A stretch of 64,000 bases of DNA, taken from CAVURS01 sp963795385. Its GTDB lineage: Bacteria > Actinomycetota > Actinomycetes > Actinomycetales > CAVURS01. The position numbers and the translations under genes were made by a program. The notes beneath the pieces are model-generated. The model saw nothing but the letters and a program-made list of their open reading frames with translations. It did no database searches and was not told the origin of the DNA. Below, in pieces: positions 41,972-52,635 of the stretch (positions are counted from its first letter, which is position 1; the number at the start of each line of letters is the position of its first letter). The stretch covers positions 558,001 to 622,000 of the forward strand of contig CAWCHK010000003.1 of NCBI GenBank assembly GCA_963795385.1, given 5' to 3'.

Positions 41972-42703
41972 TCACGGCGGCCCGGCGTGCCGCCCTCCGG
42001 CGGCCCCGGCGAACGCGGGCGGCAGTGGCAGCGCCAGGGCGACCTCGAGCCGGCGCAGATACTCGGTGCGAGCGACCTCGCGCACGCCCAGGGTGGCCAG
42101 GTGATCGGTTCGCCACTGCACGTCGAGCAGTCGCTCGGCGGGATGACGTTCCCCGCCCCGGAGCAGCTTCACGAGCGCGACGAGGGCGACCTTCGAGGCG
42201 TCGCGCCGGGCGTAGAACATCGACTCCCCCGCAAACAGGCCACCGATGGCGACGCCGTAGAGGCCTCCGGCCAGCTCCTCGCCGGCCCAGCACTCCACCG
42301 AGTGGGCCCAGCCGAGGCGGTGCAGCTCGGCGTAGGCCCGGGCCATCGCCGGTGTGATCCAGCGGCCCGGGCGGCCCGGCGCACCGCACCGCGCCACCAC
42401 GTGGTCGAAGGCGGCGTCGACGCTCACCCGGTAGCGGGCCGTCGAGCGCCGCAGGGACCGCGAGACCCGCAGCTCGTCCAGGGGCAGGACACCGCGCGGG
42501 TCCGGCGACCACCAGCCGATCGGCCGGGCTCCGCGGCGACCCAGGCCCATCGGGAACAGGCCGCTGCGGTAGGCCAGCAGGAGGGTGCCGGGCTCCAGGT
42601 CGGCCCCCACGCCGACCAGGTCCTCGCCGGGCTGTGCGCCCTCGAGGCCGAGCGCCCAGGTTGACGGCGGCGGCTCGGTCGGGCCGATCAGGGACGCAGA
42701 CAC
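41972..42703 (-). CDS. aat: leucyl/phenylalanyl-tRNA--protein transferase
   Basis: This 243-residue enzyme adds Leu or Phe to the N-terminal Arg or Lys of proteins, marking them for ClpS/ClpAP degradation. The typical blocks are LLAYRSGLFPMG, WWSPDPRGVLP, WITPAMARAYAELHRLGWAHSVECW, GESMFYARRDASKVAL and LLDVQWRTDHLATLGV. The start GTG 42703 overlaps the end of the adenosine kinase gene by 16 bp, and the protein then begins VSASLIGPTEPPP. It probably belongs to the adoK transcript. Confidence 0.9.
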   Translation of the reverse strand: MSASLIGPTEPPPSTWALGLEGAQPGEDLVGVGADLEPGTLLLAYRSGLFPMGLGRRGARPIGWWSPDPRGVLPLDELRVSRSLRRSTARYRVSVDAAFDHVVARCGAPGRPGRWITPAMARAYAELHRLGWAHSVECWAGEELAGGLYGVAIGGLFAGESMFYARRDASKVALVALVKLLRGGERHPAERLLDVQWRTDHLATLGVREVARTEYLRRLEVALALPLPPAFAGAAGGRHAGPP

Positions 42704-43674
42704 CGAACGTTCGGGGCGACGTCGGCGGCCGGCCCGGACCCGTACGCCTGCTCGAACCGCTCCATGAAGCCACCGCGACCCAGCTCGTACTCCTGGGTGC
42801 CCACGGTCTCGATGACGTAGGTCGCGAGCATCGAGCCGATCTCGGCGCAGCGCTGGTGACCGAGACCCCAGGCCAGGCCGGCCAGGAACCCGGCCCGGAA
42901 GGCATCCCCGACCCCGGTGGGGTCGACCTTGCGCAGCTCGCGGGCCACCGGGACGACGACCGACTCCTCGCCCTTGACGTCGATCCGGGATCCCTGGGCC
43001 CCGAGCGTGGTCACCCGCACGCCCACCCGCTCGAGGATCTCGTCGGCGCTCCAGCCGGTCTTCTGCTCGGTCAGGGCGGCCTCGTACTCGTTGCTGAAGA
43101 GGTACGCGGCTCCGTCGACCAGCGCCCGGATGGTCCCGCCGTCGGCGAAGGCGAGCTGCTGCGAGGGGTCTGCGGCGAAGGCGTAGCCGCGGGTCCGGCA
43201 CTCCTCGGTGTGCCGGAGCATCGCCTCCGGGTCGTTGGCGCTGATCACGACCAGGTCGACCCCGCCGTTGCGGGCCACCAGCGGGCCGAGCTCGATGTTG
43301 CGAGCCTCGCTCATCGCGCCGGAGTAGAACGTCGCGATCTGGGCGTGGTCGGAGTCCGTGGTGCACACGAAGCGGGCCGTGTGCTTCAGCTCTGAGACCC
43401 GCACGCCGCCGGTCGCCACGCCGTGCCGCTCCAGCCAGGACCGGTAGTCCTCGAAGTCGGCCCCGGCCCCGCCGATGAGCAGTGGCCGCAGCCCGAGGTT
43501 GCCCATGCCGAAGCAGATGTTGGGCGCCACCCCCCCGCGCCGGATCTCCAGGTCCTCGACCAGGAAGGAGAGCGAGATCTTGTCCAGCTGTTCGACGACC
43601 ATGGAGTCGGCGAACCGGCCCTGGTAGGTCATCAGGTGGTCGGTCGCGATGGACCCCGTGACAGCGATACGCAC
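42688..43674 (-). CDS. adoK: PfkB-family adenosine kinase
   Basis: This 328-residue kinase reads MRIAVTGSIATDHLMTYQGRF, then LSFLVEDLEIRRGGVAPN, HTARFVCTTDSDHAQIATF, MSEARNIEL and the PfkB catalytic signature DPTGVGDAFRAGFLAG. Similarity to M. tuberculosis adenosine kinase Rv2202c runs over its whole length, including ANDPEAMLRHTEECR and AADPSQQLA. It salvages adenosine to AMP. GTG 43674 has a TAGCCT box seven bases before it (43687-43682), pointing to a leaderless transcript. A GC hairpin that may end the erpA transcript lies just upstream. Confidence 0.9.
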   Translation of the reverse strand: MRIAVTGSIATDHLMTYQGRFADSMVVEQLDKISLSFLVEDLEIRRGGVAPNICFGMGNLGLRPLLIGGAGADFEDYRSWLERHGVATGGVRVSELKHTARFVCTTDSDHAQIATFYSGAMSEARNIELGPLVARNGGVDLVVISANDPEAMLRHTEECRTRGYAFAADPSQQLAFADGGTIRALVDGAAYLFSNEYEAALTEQKTGWSADEILERVGVRVTTLGAQGSRIDVKGEESVVVPVARELRKVDPTGVGDAFRAGFLAGLAWGLGHQRCAEIGSMLATYVIETVGTQEYELGRGGFMERFEQAYGSGPAADVAPNVRCLRP

Positions 43675-43714
43675 GGCGGGAAGGCTAGCCCGCCGCGCGT
43701 ATCGATGCTGCGCA

Positions 43715-43732
43715 GGACCGCTCGCGCGGTCC
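43715..43732 (-). terminator. perfect GC hairpin after erpA
   Basis: GGACCGC and GCGGTCC pair fully around a four-base loop, 12 bases downstream of the erpA stop and ahead of the adoK promoter. No T-run follows, as is usual for high-GC actinobacteria, so terminator function is inferred from place and shape. Confidence 0.45.
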
Positions 43733-43743
43733 GGAGTGCTCGG

Positions 43744-44148
43744 TCAGTGGAAGCTGTCACCGCACGCGCAGCTGCCGCCGGCGTTCGGGTTGTCGATCGT
43801 GAAGCCCTGCTTCTCGATCGTGTCGGCGAAGTCGATCGAGGCGCCGGACAGGTACGGCGCCGACATCCGGTCCACGACAACCTCGACGCCGTCGAAGTCC
43901 CGGACCAGGTCACCGTCGAGGGTCCGCTCGTCGAAGTACAGCTGGTAGACGAGGCCCGAGCAGCCGCCGGGCTGCACGCCGATCCGCAGCCGCAGGTCGT
44001 CCCGGCCCTCCTGCTCCAGCAGGCTCTTGACCTTGGTCGCGGCGACGGCCGTCAGCTCGACGCCATGGGTCTCGGTGCCGGTCACCTCAGCCACGTCGGT
44101 GGCCGCGTCGGCCGCGGAGGTCTGGCCGGTCTCGGTCTGAGTGCTCAT
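43744..44148 (-). CDS. erpA: iron-sulfur cluster insertion protein (ErpA/HesB/IscA family)
   Basis: This 134-residue A-type carrier has VELTAVAATKVKSLLEQEG, GVQPGGCSGLVYQLYFD with the first cysteine, and the terminal NAGGSCACGDSFH with the other two. It hands over iron-sulfur clusters to apo-enzymes. An acidic Thr/Ala-rich leader of about 27 residues precedes the domain; the ATG at 44148 is the only convincing start. The position matches Rv2204c. The 185-bp upstream gap holds no gene; a TACGCT box at 44266-44261 may be its promoter. Confidence 0.9.
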   Translation of the reverse strand: MSTQTETGQTSAADAATDVAEVTGTETHGVELTAVAATKVKSLLEQEGRDDLRLRIGVQPGGCSGLVYQLYFDERTLDGDLVRDFDGVEVVVDRMSAPYLSGASIDFADTIEKQGFTIDNPNAGGSCACGDSFH

Positions 44149-44333
44149 CGGTGGGAGTCCCCGTCCTTCGGTGCGTCGGGTGGTGCTCGGTGGCGCAGCG
44201 GGCTGCGCAGTTCCTACGTCAAGCCCGGCAACGGTGCCGGTCGGCCAGATGTTCCCCTCCAGCGTACGTCCTCCGGCCGTGCTCCGACGCTCAGGCCGGT
44301 CAGCACGTCGCGGCGGGCCGGGCTAGGCGTGCC

Positions 44334-45479
44334 TCAGCGGGACCAGGTGCGGGCGACCCGGGCGGCGCGGCCGGAGATGGCGGCCACCGGATCGGCCATC
44401 GCCGCGGCCAGGTCCTCGGACCGTTCGGCGATCGGGTAGGTCCCGGCGAGGCCCAGCGTCATCGACTCCCGCCGCCCGACCAGGACCTGCCCGGCCAGCA
44501 CGACGGACGGCACACCGGTGGCCAGACCCAGGGCCGCGACCTCGGCCACCACGCCCCCGCGCAGCGACTCCCAGTCGAAGGTCGCCTCGCCCGTCACGAC
44601 GAGATCGCTGCCGCCGACCTGCGCGGGCAGCCCGACCGCCTCGCTGACCGCGCGGACCCCGCTGACGAACCGGGCCCCCAGCAGCAGCAGGGCGAAGCCG
44701 ATGCCCCCGCCGGCACCCGATCCCGCCTCGGCGGCCGGACCCCGCCCCAGGAGCGGCCGCCCGGCCCCGAGGGCCCGCGTGGCGAGATCGGCGTAGTGGC
44801 CGAGCGCGGCCTCCAGCTGCTGGGCCTGCTCCGCGGACGCACCCTTGCCGGCGGCGTACGTCGCGCTCGTGCCGTGGAACCCGAGCAGCGCAACGTCCGT
44901 GGCGCCCGCGATGACGAGCTCGACGCCCTCGAGCCGGCGGCGGGCCTCGGCGAGCCCGGCGAGAGCGCTCGCGCCGATGTCCCGAAGGGCCAGCCCGCCC
45001 GCGGCCAGCGCCTCCCTCGGCCCGGCACCGACCGCGGCCAGGAGCCCGGCCCCCCCGTCGTTCGTGGCCGTGCCGCCGACGCCCACCACCACCCGCCGCG
45101 CGCCGGAGCGAGCGGCCACCTGCACCAGCTCACCGACGCCGTACGACGTCGCCGTGCCCGGGTCACGCGCGTCCGGGCCGACCAGGTGCAGCCCGCAGGC
45201 CTCGGCCGCCTCGACATAGGCGACCTCGCCGGCCAGCAGCACGGTCGCGGGCACCGAGCCGCCGTGCGGCCCCCGCACCGTCACGGGGACCAGCTCTCCT
45301 GCCAGCCTCGCTGCCAGCACGTCGACGAAGCCGCTCCCACCGTCGCTGAGGGGCACGGCGACGACCTCGTCCACCGGCGCGCCGCGAGCCCAGCCCTCCG
45401 ACATGGCCCCCGCGACCTGGACGGCGCTCAACCTGCCCGCGAACGCCTCCGGCGCGATGACGACCCGCACGCAGCGCAT
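44334..45479 (-). CDS. glxK: glycerate kinase (GlxK/GarK family)
   Basis: This 381-residue kinase phosphorylates D-glycerate. It opens VRVVIAPEAFAGRLSAVQVA, then VPLSDGGSGFVDVL, YVEAAEACGLHLV, GTATSYGVGELV, GGTATNDGGAGLLAAVG and DLVVTGEATFDWESLRGG, all family blocks. ATG 45479 is used; GTG 45470, which has CAGGAT seven bases upstream, would remove MRC and give a more typical start. It is divergent from xdhABC. Glycerate arises from glyoxylate at the end of purine/allantoin breakdown, so the pairing could be functional. Confidence 0.88.
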   Translation of the reverse strand: MRCVRVVIAPEAFAGRLSAVQVAGAMSEGWARGAPVDEVVAVPLSDGGSGFVDVLAARLAGELVPVTVRGPHGGSVPATVLLAGEVAYVEAAEACGLHLVGPDARDPGTATSYGVGELVQVAARSGARRVVVGVGGTATNDGGAGLLAAVGAGPREALAAGGLALRDIGASALAGLAEARRRLEGVELVIAGATDVALLGFHGTSATYAAGKGASAEQAQQLEAALGHYADLATRALGAGRPLLGRGPAAEAGSGAGGGIGFALLLLGARFVSGVRAVSEAVGLPAQVGGSDLVVTGEATFDWESLRGGVVAEVAALGLATGVPSVVLAGQVLVGRRESMTLGLAGTYPIAERSEDLAAAMADPVAAISGRAARVARTWSR

Positions 45480-45538
45480 CCTGTCAGCCGGGCGGTGATG
45501 CGATCCGTCGCCCGCGTACACCGTGCGCCGATCACCAC

Positions 45539-45568
45539 CATCGACATCGACATCGGCATCTGCATCGA
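45539..45568. repeat. five 6-bp tandem repeats near CATCGA
   Basis: CATCGA, CATCGA, CATCGG, CATCTG and CATCGA follow one another without gaps in the region between glxK and xdhA. No coding sequence covers it. It is only noted because it lies next to the inverted-repeat operator. Confidence 0.6.
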
Positions 45569-45584
45569 GCTCGATCGCGCAAAC

Positions 45585-45610
45585 TTCCACTATGCGGAAA
45601 CTGTTTTCCG
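45585..45610. promoter_or_regulatory. overlapping inverted repeats, probable operator between glxK and xdhA
   Basis: TTCCACTATGCGGAA (45585-45599) is an inverted repeat with six-base half-sites TTCC(A/G)C and GCGGAA. The right half-site also forms CGGAAA-CTGT-TTTCCG (45595-45610). The TTCC/GGAA geometry resembles operators of IclR-family regulators of purine and glyoxylate metabolism such as E. coli AllR. The site lies 105 bp from glxK and 128 bp from xdhA and stands out as AT-richer than its surroundings. Confidence 0.5.
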
Positions 45611-45738
45611 TACTCCTCTAGCGCGAAGGCCCCTGCGCCCGTTAATGTCACGAGATCTCCGGTGGCTCGTCGGCTCTCCGCCCGCCACCCGCTCGATCGA
45701 TCGCCCGGGGCGCTGAAATCGTGGATAGGGAGTGTTCT

Positions 45739-47320
45739 GTGGAGCCTCAAGTGGTGGTCAACGGCGTGTCGCGCCCGCTGGTTGACGTCGGCGGACACGT
45801 CACGTTGCTGGAGTGGCTGCGCTTCGCCGGGTACACCGGGAGCAAGGAGGGCTGCGCCGAGGGCGAGTGCGGGGCCTGTGCGGTTCTGGTCGCCAAGCCG
45901 GACGGCGAGGAGAGCACGCGCTGGACCGCGATCAACGCCTGCCTGGTGCCCGCGGCCGGGCTCGACGGCCAGGAGGTCCTCACGGCCGAAGGCCTCGGCC
46001 AGCCCGGCGACCTGCACATCGTCCAGCAGGAGATGGCGGTCCGCGGCGGCTCCCAGTGCGGCTACTGCACGCCGGGCTTCGTCTGCTCGATGGCCGGCGA
46101 GTACTACCGCGCCGACCGCACGCCGACCGCCTCCGGCGAGTCCGAGACCGCCGCCGAGACCGAGCCGGCCACCGGCAGCGAGGCCGCGGAGCGCACGGCC
46201 CAGAACGGCGCCGACCCCACCGCCCCGGGTCACGCGCCTGACCACGAGCACGGGCCGAACGGCTTCGACCTGCACTCGCTCAGCGGCAACCTGTGCCGCT
46301 GCACGGGCTACCGGCCGATCCGGGACGCGGCGTACGCGCTCGGCCGGCCGGACAAGACCGACCCGCTCTTCGCCCGGCTGGACCAGCCCGCTCCCCCGCC
46401 GGTCGCGACGCGGGCGGAGAGCGACCAGGGCACGTTCCTGCGGCCGGCCGACCTGGCGGAGACCCTGTCCCTGCTGGCCGAGCACCCGGACGCGGTGCTC
46501 GTCGCCGGCTCGACCGACTGGGGCGTGGAGCTCAACATCCGGCACTCGCGGACGGCGCTGACCCTCGGGATCGACCGGCTCGCGGAGCTGCGCGAGCTCA
46601 CCGTCACCGACGACGCCATCACGATCGGGGCCGCGCTGACCCTGTCCGAGATCGAGCGTGACCTGGACGGCAGGGTCCCGCTGCTGGCGGAGCTCTTCCC
46701 GCAGTTCGCCTCGCGGCTGATCCGCAACGGCGCGACGCTCGGCGGCAACCTGGGCACCGGCTCGCCGATCGGCGACACCCCGCCGGGACTGCTGGCCCTG
46801 GGCTGCTCGCTGGTCCTCGCCTCCAGTGCGGGGAGCGCGAGGTCGAGCTGGCCGAGTACTTCACGGGCTACCGGCAGACCGTCAAGCGCCCGGGCGAGCT
46901 GATCAAGTCGGTCCGGATCCCCACTCCCGTAGCGCCGTTCACGGCCTTCCACAAGATCGCCAAGCGCCGGTTCGACGACATCTCCAGCGTCGCCGTGGCG
47001 TTCGCGCTGCGGCTGGCCGGGCCCGACGGGTCCGACAGCTCCAGCGGGTCCGACAGCTCCGCGCCCCGACCGTCGCGGACATCAAGATCGGCCTGGGCGG
47101 GGTCGCGGCGACGCCGTTGCGCGCCACCGAGGCCGAGGCGGCGCTGACCGGCCGGCCGTGGACCGAGGCCGTCGTCGCCGAGGCCGCCGAGGTGCTCGGA
47201 CGAGCCGGGACGCCGATGAGCGACCACCGGGCCAGCTCGGACTACCGCACGGCGATGCTCCGAACGTCGTTGCTGAAGTTCTACGCCCAGAACCCCGCAC
47301 CGCAGCTCCAGGAGGCCTGA
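45739..47320 (+). pseudogene. xdhA: xanthine dehydrogenase FAD/iron-sulfur subunit, two frameshifts as sequenced
   Basis: The intact reading would be a 527-residue subunit with two 2Fe-2S clusters (CAEGECGACAVLV and QCGYCTPGF ... NLCRCTGYRPI) and an FAD domain (LIRNGATLGGNLGTGSPIGD). It feeds electrons from purine oxidation by XdhB. The frame breaks at GGGG 46830-46833 and at CCCC 47064-47067. One extra base in each run restores AGEREVELAEYFTGYRQ and SSAPTVADIKIGLGG. An acidic insert of about 50 residues separates the iron-sulfur motifs. GTG 45739 follows GGGAG with six bases. Homopolymer errors are the best explanation. Confidence 0.78.
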
Positions 47321-47323
47321 CAG

Positions 47324-49718
<2,395 letters not shown>

Positions 49719-50531
49719 GTGGACTGGCTCAGCGCCGTCCAGCAGCTGCGCAGCGACGGGCTGCCCGGCGTGCTGGTCACGGTGCTGGAGGTGCGTGGCC
49801 ACGCCCCCAGAGACGCCGGCGCCAAGATGGTCGTCGGCGCCGACCACACGTGGGGCAGCGTCGGCGGCGGCAACCTCGAGGAGGCCGCGATCCGGCGGGC
49901 CCGCGAGCTGATCGCCGGCGGCGCCAGCGAGCCGGAGGTCCAGGAGTCGGCGCTGTCCGAGCACGCCCACAACCAGCACGGGCGCCAGTGCTGCGGCGGC
50001 GTGGTGCGCCTGCTGCTGGAGCCCCTCCCCGCCCGACCGGTCATCGCGATCTTCGGCCTGGGGCACGTCGGCTACGAGCTGGCCCGGATCCTGTCCCGCC
50101 TGGAGGTCCGGCTGCACCTGGTCGACTCCCGGCCCGCGCAGCTCGACCAGCTCCGGCTGGCCGACGTCACGGACGGGCCGGCCGATGTGCAGGCCCACCG
50201 GGCCGTGGTCGGAGAGTCGGTGCTCACCGCCCTCCCCCCCGGGGCGCACGTCCTGATCATGACCCACGACCACGCCGAGGACCTGGCCCTGTGCGACGCG
50301 GCGCTGCGCAGCCCGGGCCTGGGCAGCATCGGCCTGATCGGCTCGAGCGCCAAGTGGGCGCGGTTCCAGGTCCAGCTGCGGGCCGAGGACCACAGCGCGG
50401 AGGCGATCGCACGGATCACCTGCCCCATCGGCCTCCCGGAGATCGTCGGCAAGGAGCCGGCCGCCATCGCGGTGGGCGTGGCTGCGGCTCTGCTGCTGAC
50501 CCTGCAACGGCAGGGCGCCGTCGTCGCCTGA
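49719..50531 (+). CDS. xdhC: xanthine dehydrogenase accessory protein XdhC
   Basis: This 270-residue protein has the N-terminal XdhC domain (GVLVTVLEVRGHAPRDAGAKM, GSVGGGNLEEAAI, CGGVVRLLLEPL) and a Rossmann domain (VIAIFGLGHVGYELARIL, GSIGLIGSSAKWARF). XdhC binds the molybdenum cofactor, supports its sulfuration and inserts it into XdhB. GTG 49719 directly adjoins the xdhB stop. An intact accessory gene argues that the enzyme is functional despite the breaks in xdhA and xdhB. Confidence 0.9.
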   Translation: MDWLSAVQQLRSDGLPGVLVTVLEVRGHAPRDAGAKMVVGADHTWGSVGGGNLEEAAIRRARELIAGGASEPEVQESALSEHAHNQHGRQCCGGVVRLLLEPLPARPVIAIFGLGHVGYELARILSRLEVRLHLVDSRPAQLDQLRLADVTDGPADVQAHRAVVGESVLTALPPGAHVLIMTHDHAEDLALCDAALRSPGLGSIGLIGSSAKWARFQVQLRAEDHSAEAIARITCPIGLPEIVGKEPAAIAVGVAAALLLTLQRQGAVVA

Positions 50532-50536
50532 CCGGT

Positions 50537-51916
50537 TCAGCCGCCGGCGAGGCGTTCGAGCAGGACGGCCTCGGCCAGGCAGACCCGCTCGAACTCGCCC
50601 AGGTGAAGGCTCTCGTCGATCCCGTGGGCCCGCGTGTCCGGGTCCTCGACGCCCGTGACCAGGATGGCCGCGTCCGGGAAGTGCTCGGCGAACTGGGCGA
50701 TGAAGGGGATCGAGCCGCCGATCCCCATGTCGACCGGCTGGACGCCCCACGCGTCGGCGAACGCGCCCCGCGCGGCGTCGTAGGCCGGACCCCGTGCATC
50801 GGCGGCGAACGCCTCGCCGGTCTCCTTCAGGGTCACGTCGACGTGGGCGCCCCAGGCCGGCTGGGCCAGCAGGTGCGTCCGCAGGGCCGTGAAGACCTCG
50901 GCCGCGTCCTGCCCGGGCGCGACCCGGGCCGAGAGCTTGGCCCGGGCATGGGCCTGCAGGGTGTTGGACGCCTGGCCCGTCGACGGGACGTCGATCCCGG
51001 TGACCGTGACGGTCGGCCGGGTCCACAGCCGCGCGGTGATCGAGCCGGAGCCGATCAGCTGTACGCCGTCCAGTGCCCCGGCATCGGCGCGCAGCTGGGC
51101 CTCGGGGTAGTCCAGGTCCATCGGCTCGGCCGACCGGATCCCCCCGACGGCGACGTCGCCCACGTCGTCGTGCAGGGAGGTCAGCAGCCGGACCAGCACC
51201 ATCAGCGCGTCGGGCAGCACGCCGCCGTACATGCCGGAGTGGACCGGGTGGTCGAGGGTGGAGACATCGACGAAGCACTCGACCAGCCCGCGCAGGCTGG
51301 TCGTCAGCGCGGGTTGCCCGACCGCCCAGTTGGTCGAGTCGGCGAGCACCAGCACGTCACCCGCGAGGCGGTCGTGGTGGCGCTCCAAGATCGTTGACAG
51401 CGAAGGGGATCCGTCCTCCTCCTCGCCCTCGACGAAGATGGTCACGGACACCGGCGGGCGGCCGTCGTGAGCCCGGATCGCCGCGAGGTGGGCAACCACC
51501 CCGGCCTTGTCGTCGGCCGCCCCCCGGGCGTAGAGGCGCCCGTCGCGCTCGACCGGCTCGAAGGGCTCCGAGGTCCACGCCGTCCGGTCCCCTGTCGGCT
51601 GGACGTCGTGGTGGGCGTAGAGCACGACGTGCGGCGACCCGGTCGGCCCGGGCAGGTGACCGATGACGGCCGGCCGGCCGCCCTCGACGACGACGTCGGT
51701 CTCCAGGCCGGCCTCGCGCAGCAGGGTCGCCACCGCCTCCGCGCTCTGGTCGACGAAGGACTGGTCGGCCTCACCGACGCTCACGCTCGGGATGCGGACC
51801 AGGGCCTCGAGATCGCTCCGCAGGCCCGGGAGGTCCCTGCGGACAGCCCCGCGCAGGGCGGACAGGCGCTCGGGAGCCAGCGGAGCCGGTGTAGGTGCGG
51901 GTGCAGGGTCGCTCAT
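50537..51916 (-). CDS. M20-family dipeptidase/metallopeptidase
   Basis: This 459-residue zinc peptidase has HVVLYAHHDVQPTGD (first metal ligand and Asp), the bridging Asp in LYARGAADDKAGVVAH, the catalytic Glu pair in IFVEGEEEDGSPSL and the last histidine in RAHGIDESLHLGEFER. The lid domain in the middle (DHPVHSGMYGGVLPDAL) is of the dipeptidase type, similar to carnosinase-like enzymes. The substrate is probably a dipeptide. ATG 51916 has a TAGCCT box eight bases before it. It is divergent from the DUF3043 gene across a repeat-containing gap and converges on xdhC. Confidence 0.88.
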   Translation of the reverse strand: MSDPAPAPTPAPLAPERLSALRGAVRRDLPGLRSDLEALVRIPSVSVGEADQSFVDQSAEAVATLLREAGLETDVVVEGGRPAVIGHLPGPTGSPHVVLYAHHDVQPTGDRTAWTSEPFEPVERDGRLYARGAADDKAGVVAHLAAIRAHDGRPPVSVTIFVEGEEEDGSPSLSTILERHHDRLAGDVLVLADSTNWAVGQPALTTSLRGLVECFVDVSTLDHPVHSGMYGGVLPDALMVLVRLLTSLHDDVGDVAVGGIRSAEPMDLDYPEAQLRADAGALDGVQLIGSGSITARLWTRPTVTVTGIDVPSTGQASNTLQAHARAKLSARVAPGQDAAEVFTALRTHLLAQPAWGAHVDVTLKETGEAFAADARGPAYDAARGAFADAWGVQPVDMGIGGSIPFIAQFAEHFPDAAILVTGVEDPDTRAHGIDESLHLGEFERVCLAEAVLLERLAGG

Positions 51917-51926
51917 GGCTCCCGAG

Positions 51927-51974
51927 GCTAACGTCCGTCGTCGCTAACGTCCGTCGTCGCTCAGGTCCGTCGTC
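51927..51974. repeat. three 16-bp tandem repeats in a divergent promoter region
   Basis: GCTAACGTCCGTCGTC is present at 51927-51942 and 51943-51958, and with two changes at 51959-51974. The first copy overlaps the -10 box of the M20 peptidase gene (51930-51925), and the second copy brings a near-duplicate of part of it. Located between two divergent leaderless promoters, the repeats could change promoter spacing. Confidence 0.7.
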
Positions 51975-52008
51975 CGGGGTGGTGGCCGCAGCGAAGTAGG
52001 CTGCCCGG

Positions 52009-52587
52009 ATGTTCGGACGGCGCAAGAGCGAGGGCGCGGCCCAGACGACCGCCCCGGAGCGGCCGGGTGCGAAGAACCGCCCGACGCCCAAGCGCAGTGT
52101 CGCGGAGGCCGCGAACAAGCGCCCGCTCGTGCCGAGCACGCGCAAGGCTGGTGGCCGCGGCGGGACCAAGGCGTCCAAGGAGCAGGTCCGCGAGCAGCGG
52201 ATGAAGGCCCGTCAGGGGATGCTCAGCGGCGACGACCGCTACCTCCCCGCCCGCGACGCCGGACCGGAGCGGCGCTACGTCCGTGACTTCGTGGACGCCC
52301 GCTACTCCGTCGGGGAGTTCCTGCTCCCCCTCGTCGGCATCGTCTTCGTCGCGACGCTCGCGCGGCAGCCGTGGCTCGCCTTCCCGGCGATCATCCTCAC
52401 CTACGCCATGGTCCTGGCCGTGTTCGGCGACGCGCTCTACCTGCGGCTGCGGCTGCGCAAGCTGCTCGCGGCGAAGTTCGGCACGGTCGGCAAGGGGCTG
52501 GTCTTCTACGGCGTCACCCGGACCCTGCAGTTCCGCCGGTGGCGCATGCCGCGGCCGAAGGTCAACCGCGGCGAATACCCGTCCTGA
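52009..52587 (+). CDS. DUF3043 membrane protein
   Basis: This 192-residue protein starts with MFGRRKSEGA, is strongly basic for about 90 residues, and has GMLSGDDRYLPARDAGPERRYVRDFVDAR before two membrane helices (VGEFLLPLVGIVFVATLA and WLAFPAIILTYAMVLAVFG). The short C-terminus is basic. This is the full DUF3043 layout, an actinobacterial family without known function. A TAGGCT box at 51997-52002 lies six bases before ATG 52009, so it is probably leaderless. Confidence 0.88.
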   Translation: MFGRRKSEGAAQTTAPERPGAKNRPTPKRSVAEAANKRPLVPSTRKAGGRGGTKASKEQVREQRMKARQGMLSGDDRYLPARDAGPERRYVRDFVDARYSVGEFLLPLVGIVFVATLARQPWLAFPAIILTYAMVLAVFGDALYLRLRLRKLLAAKFGTVGKGLVFYGVTRTLQFRRWRMPRPKVNRGEYPS

Positions 52588-52635
52588 CCGCCGCCACCAC
52601 CCCCACCATGCCCGCCGCCCTCCCCCAACGGCCGC

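Noticed and set aside
44149..44333. Small gene or riboswitch ahead of erpA
   Set aside because: No start with ribosome site, no conserved riboswitch core that I can recognise; only a possible TACGCT promoter box.
46826..47320. Programmed frameshifting in xdhA/xdhB
   Set aside because: Four shifts in two genes, all at plain G or C runs without slippery heptamers or pseudoknots; homopolymer errors are simpler.
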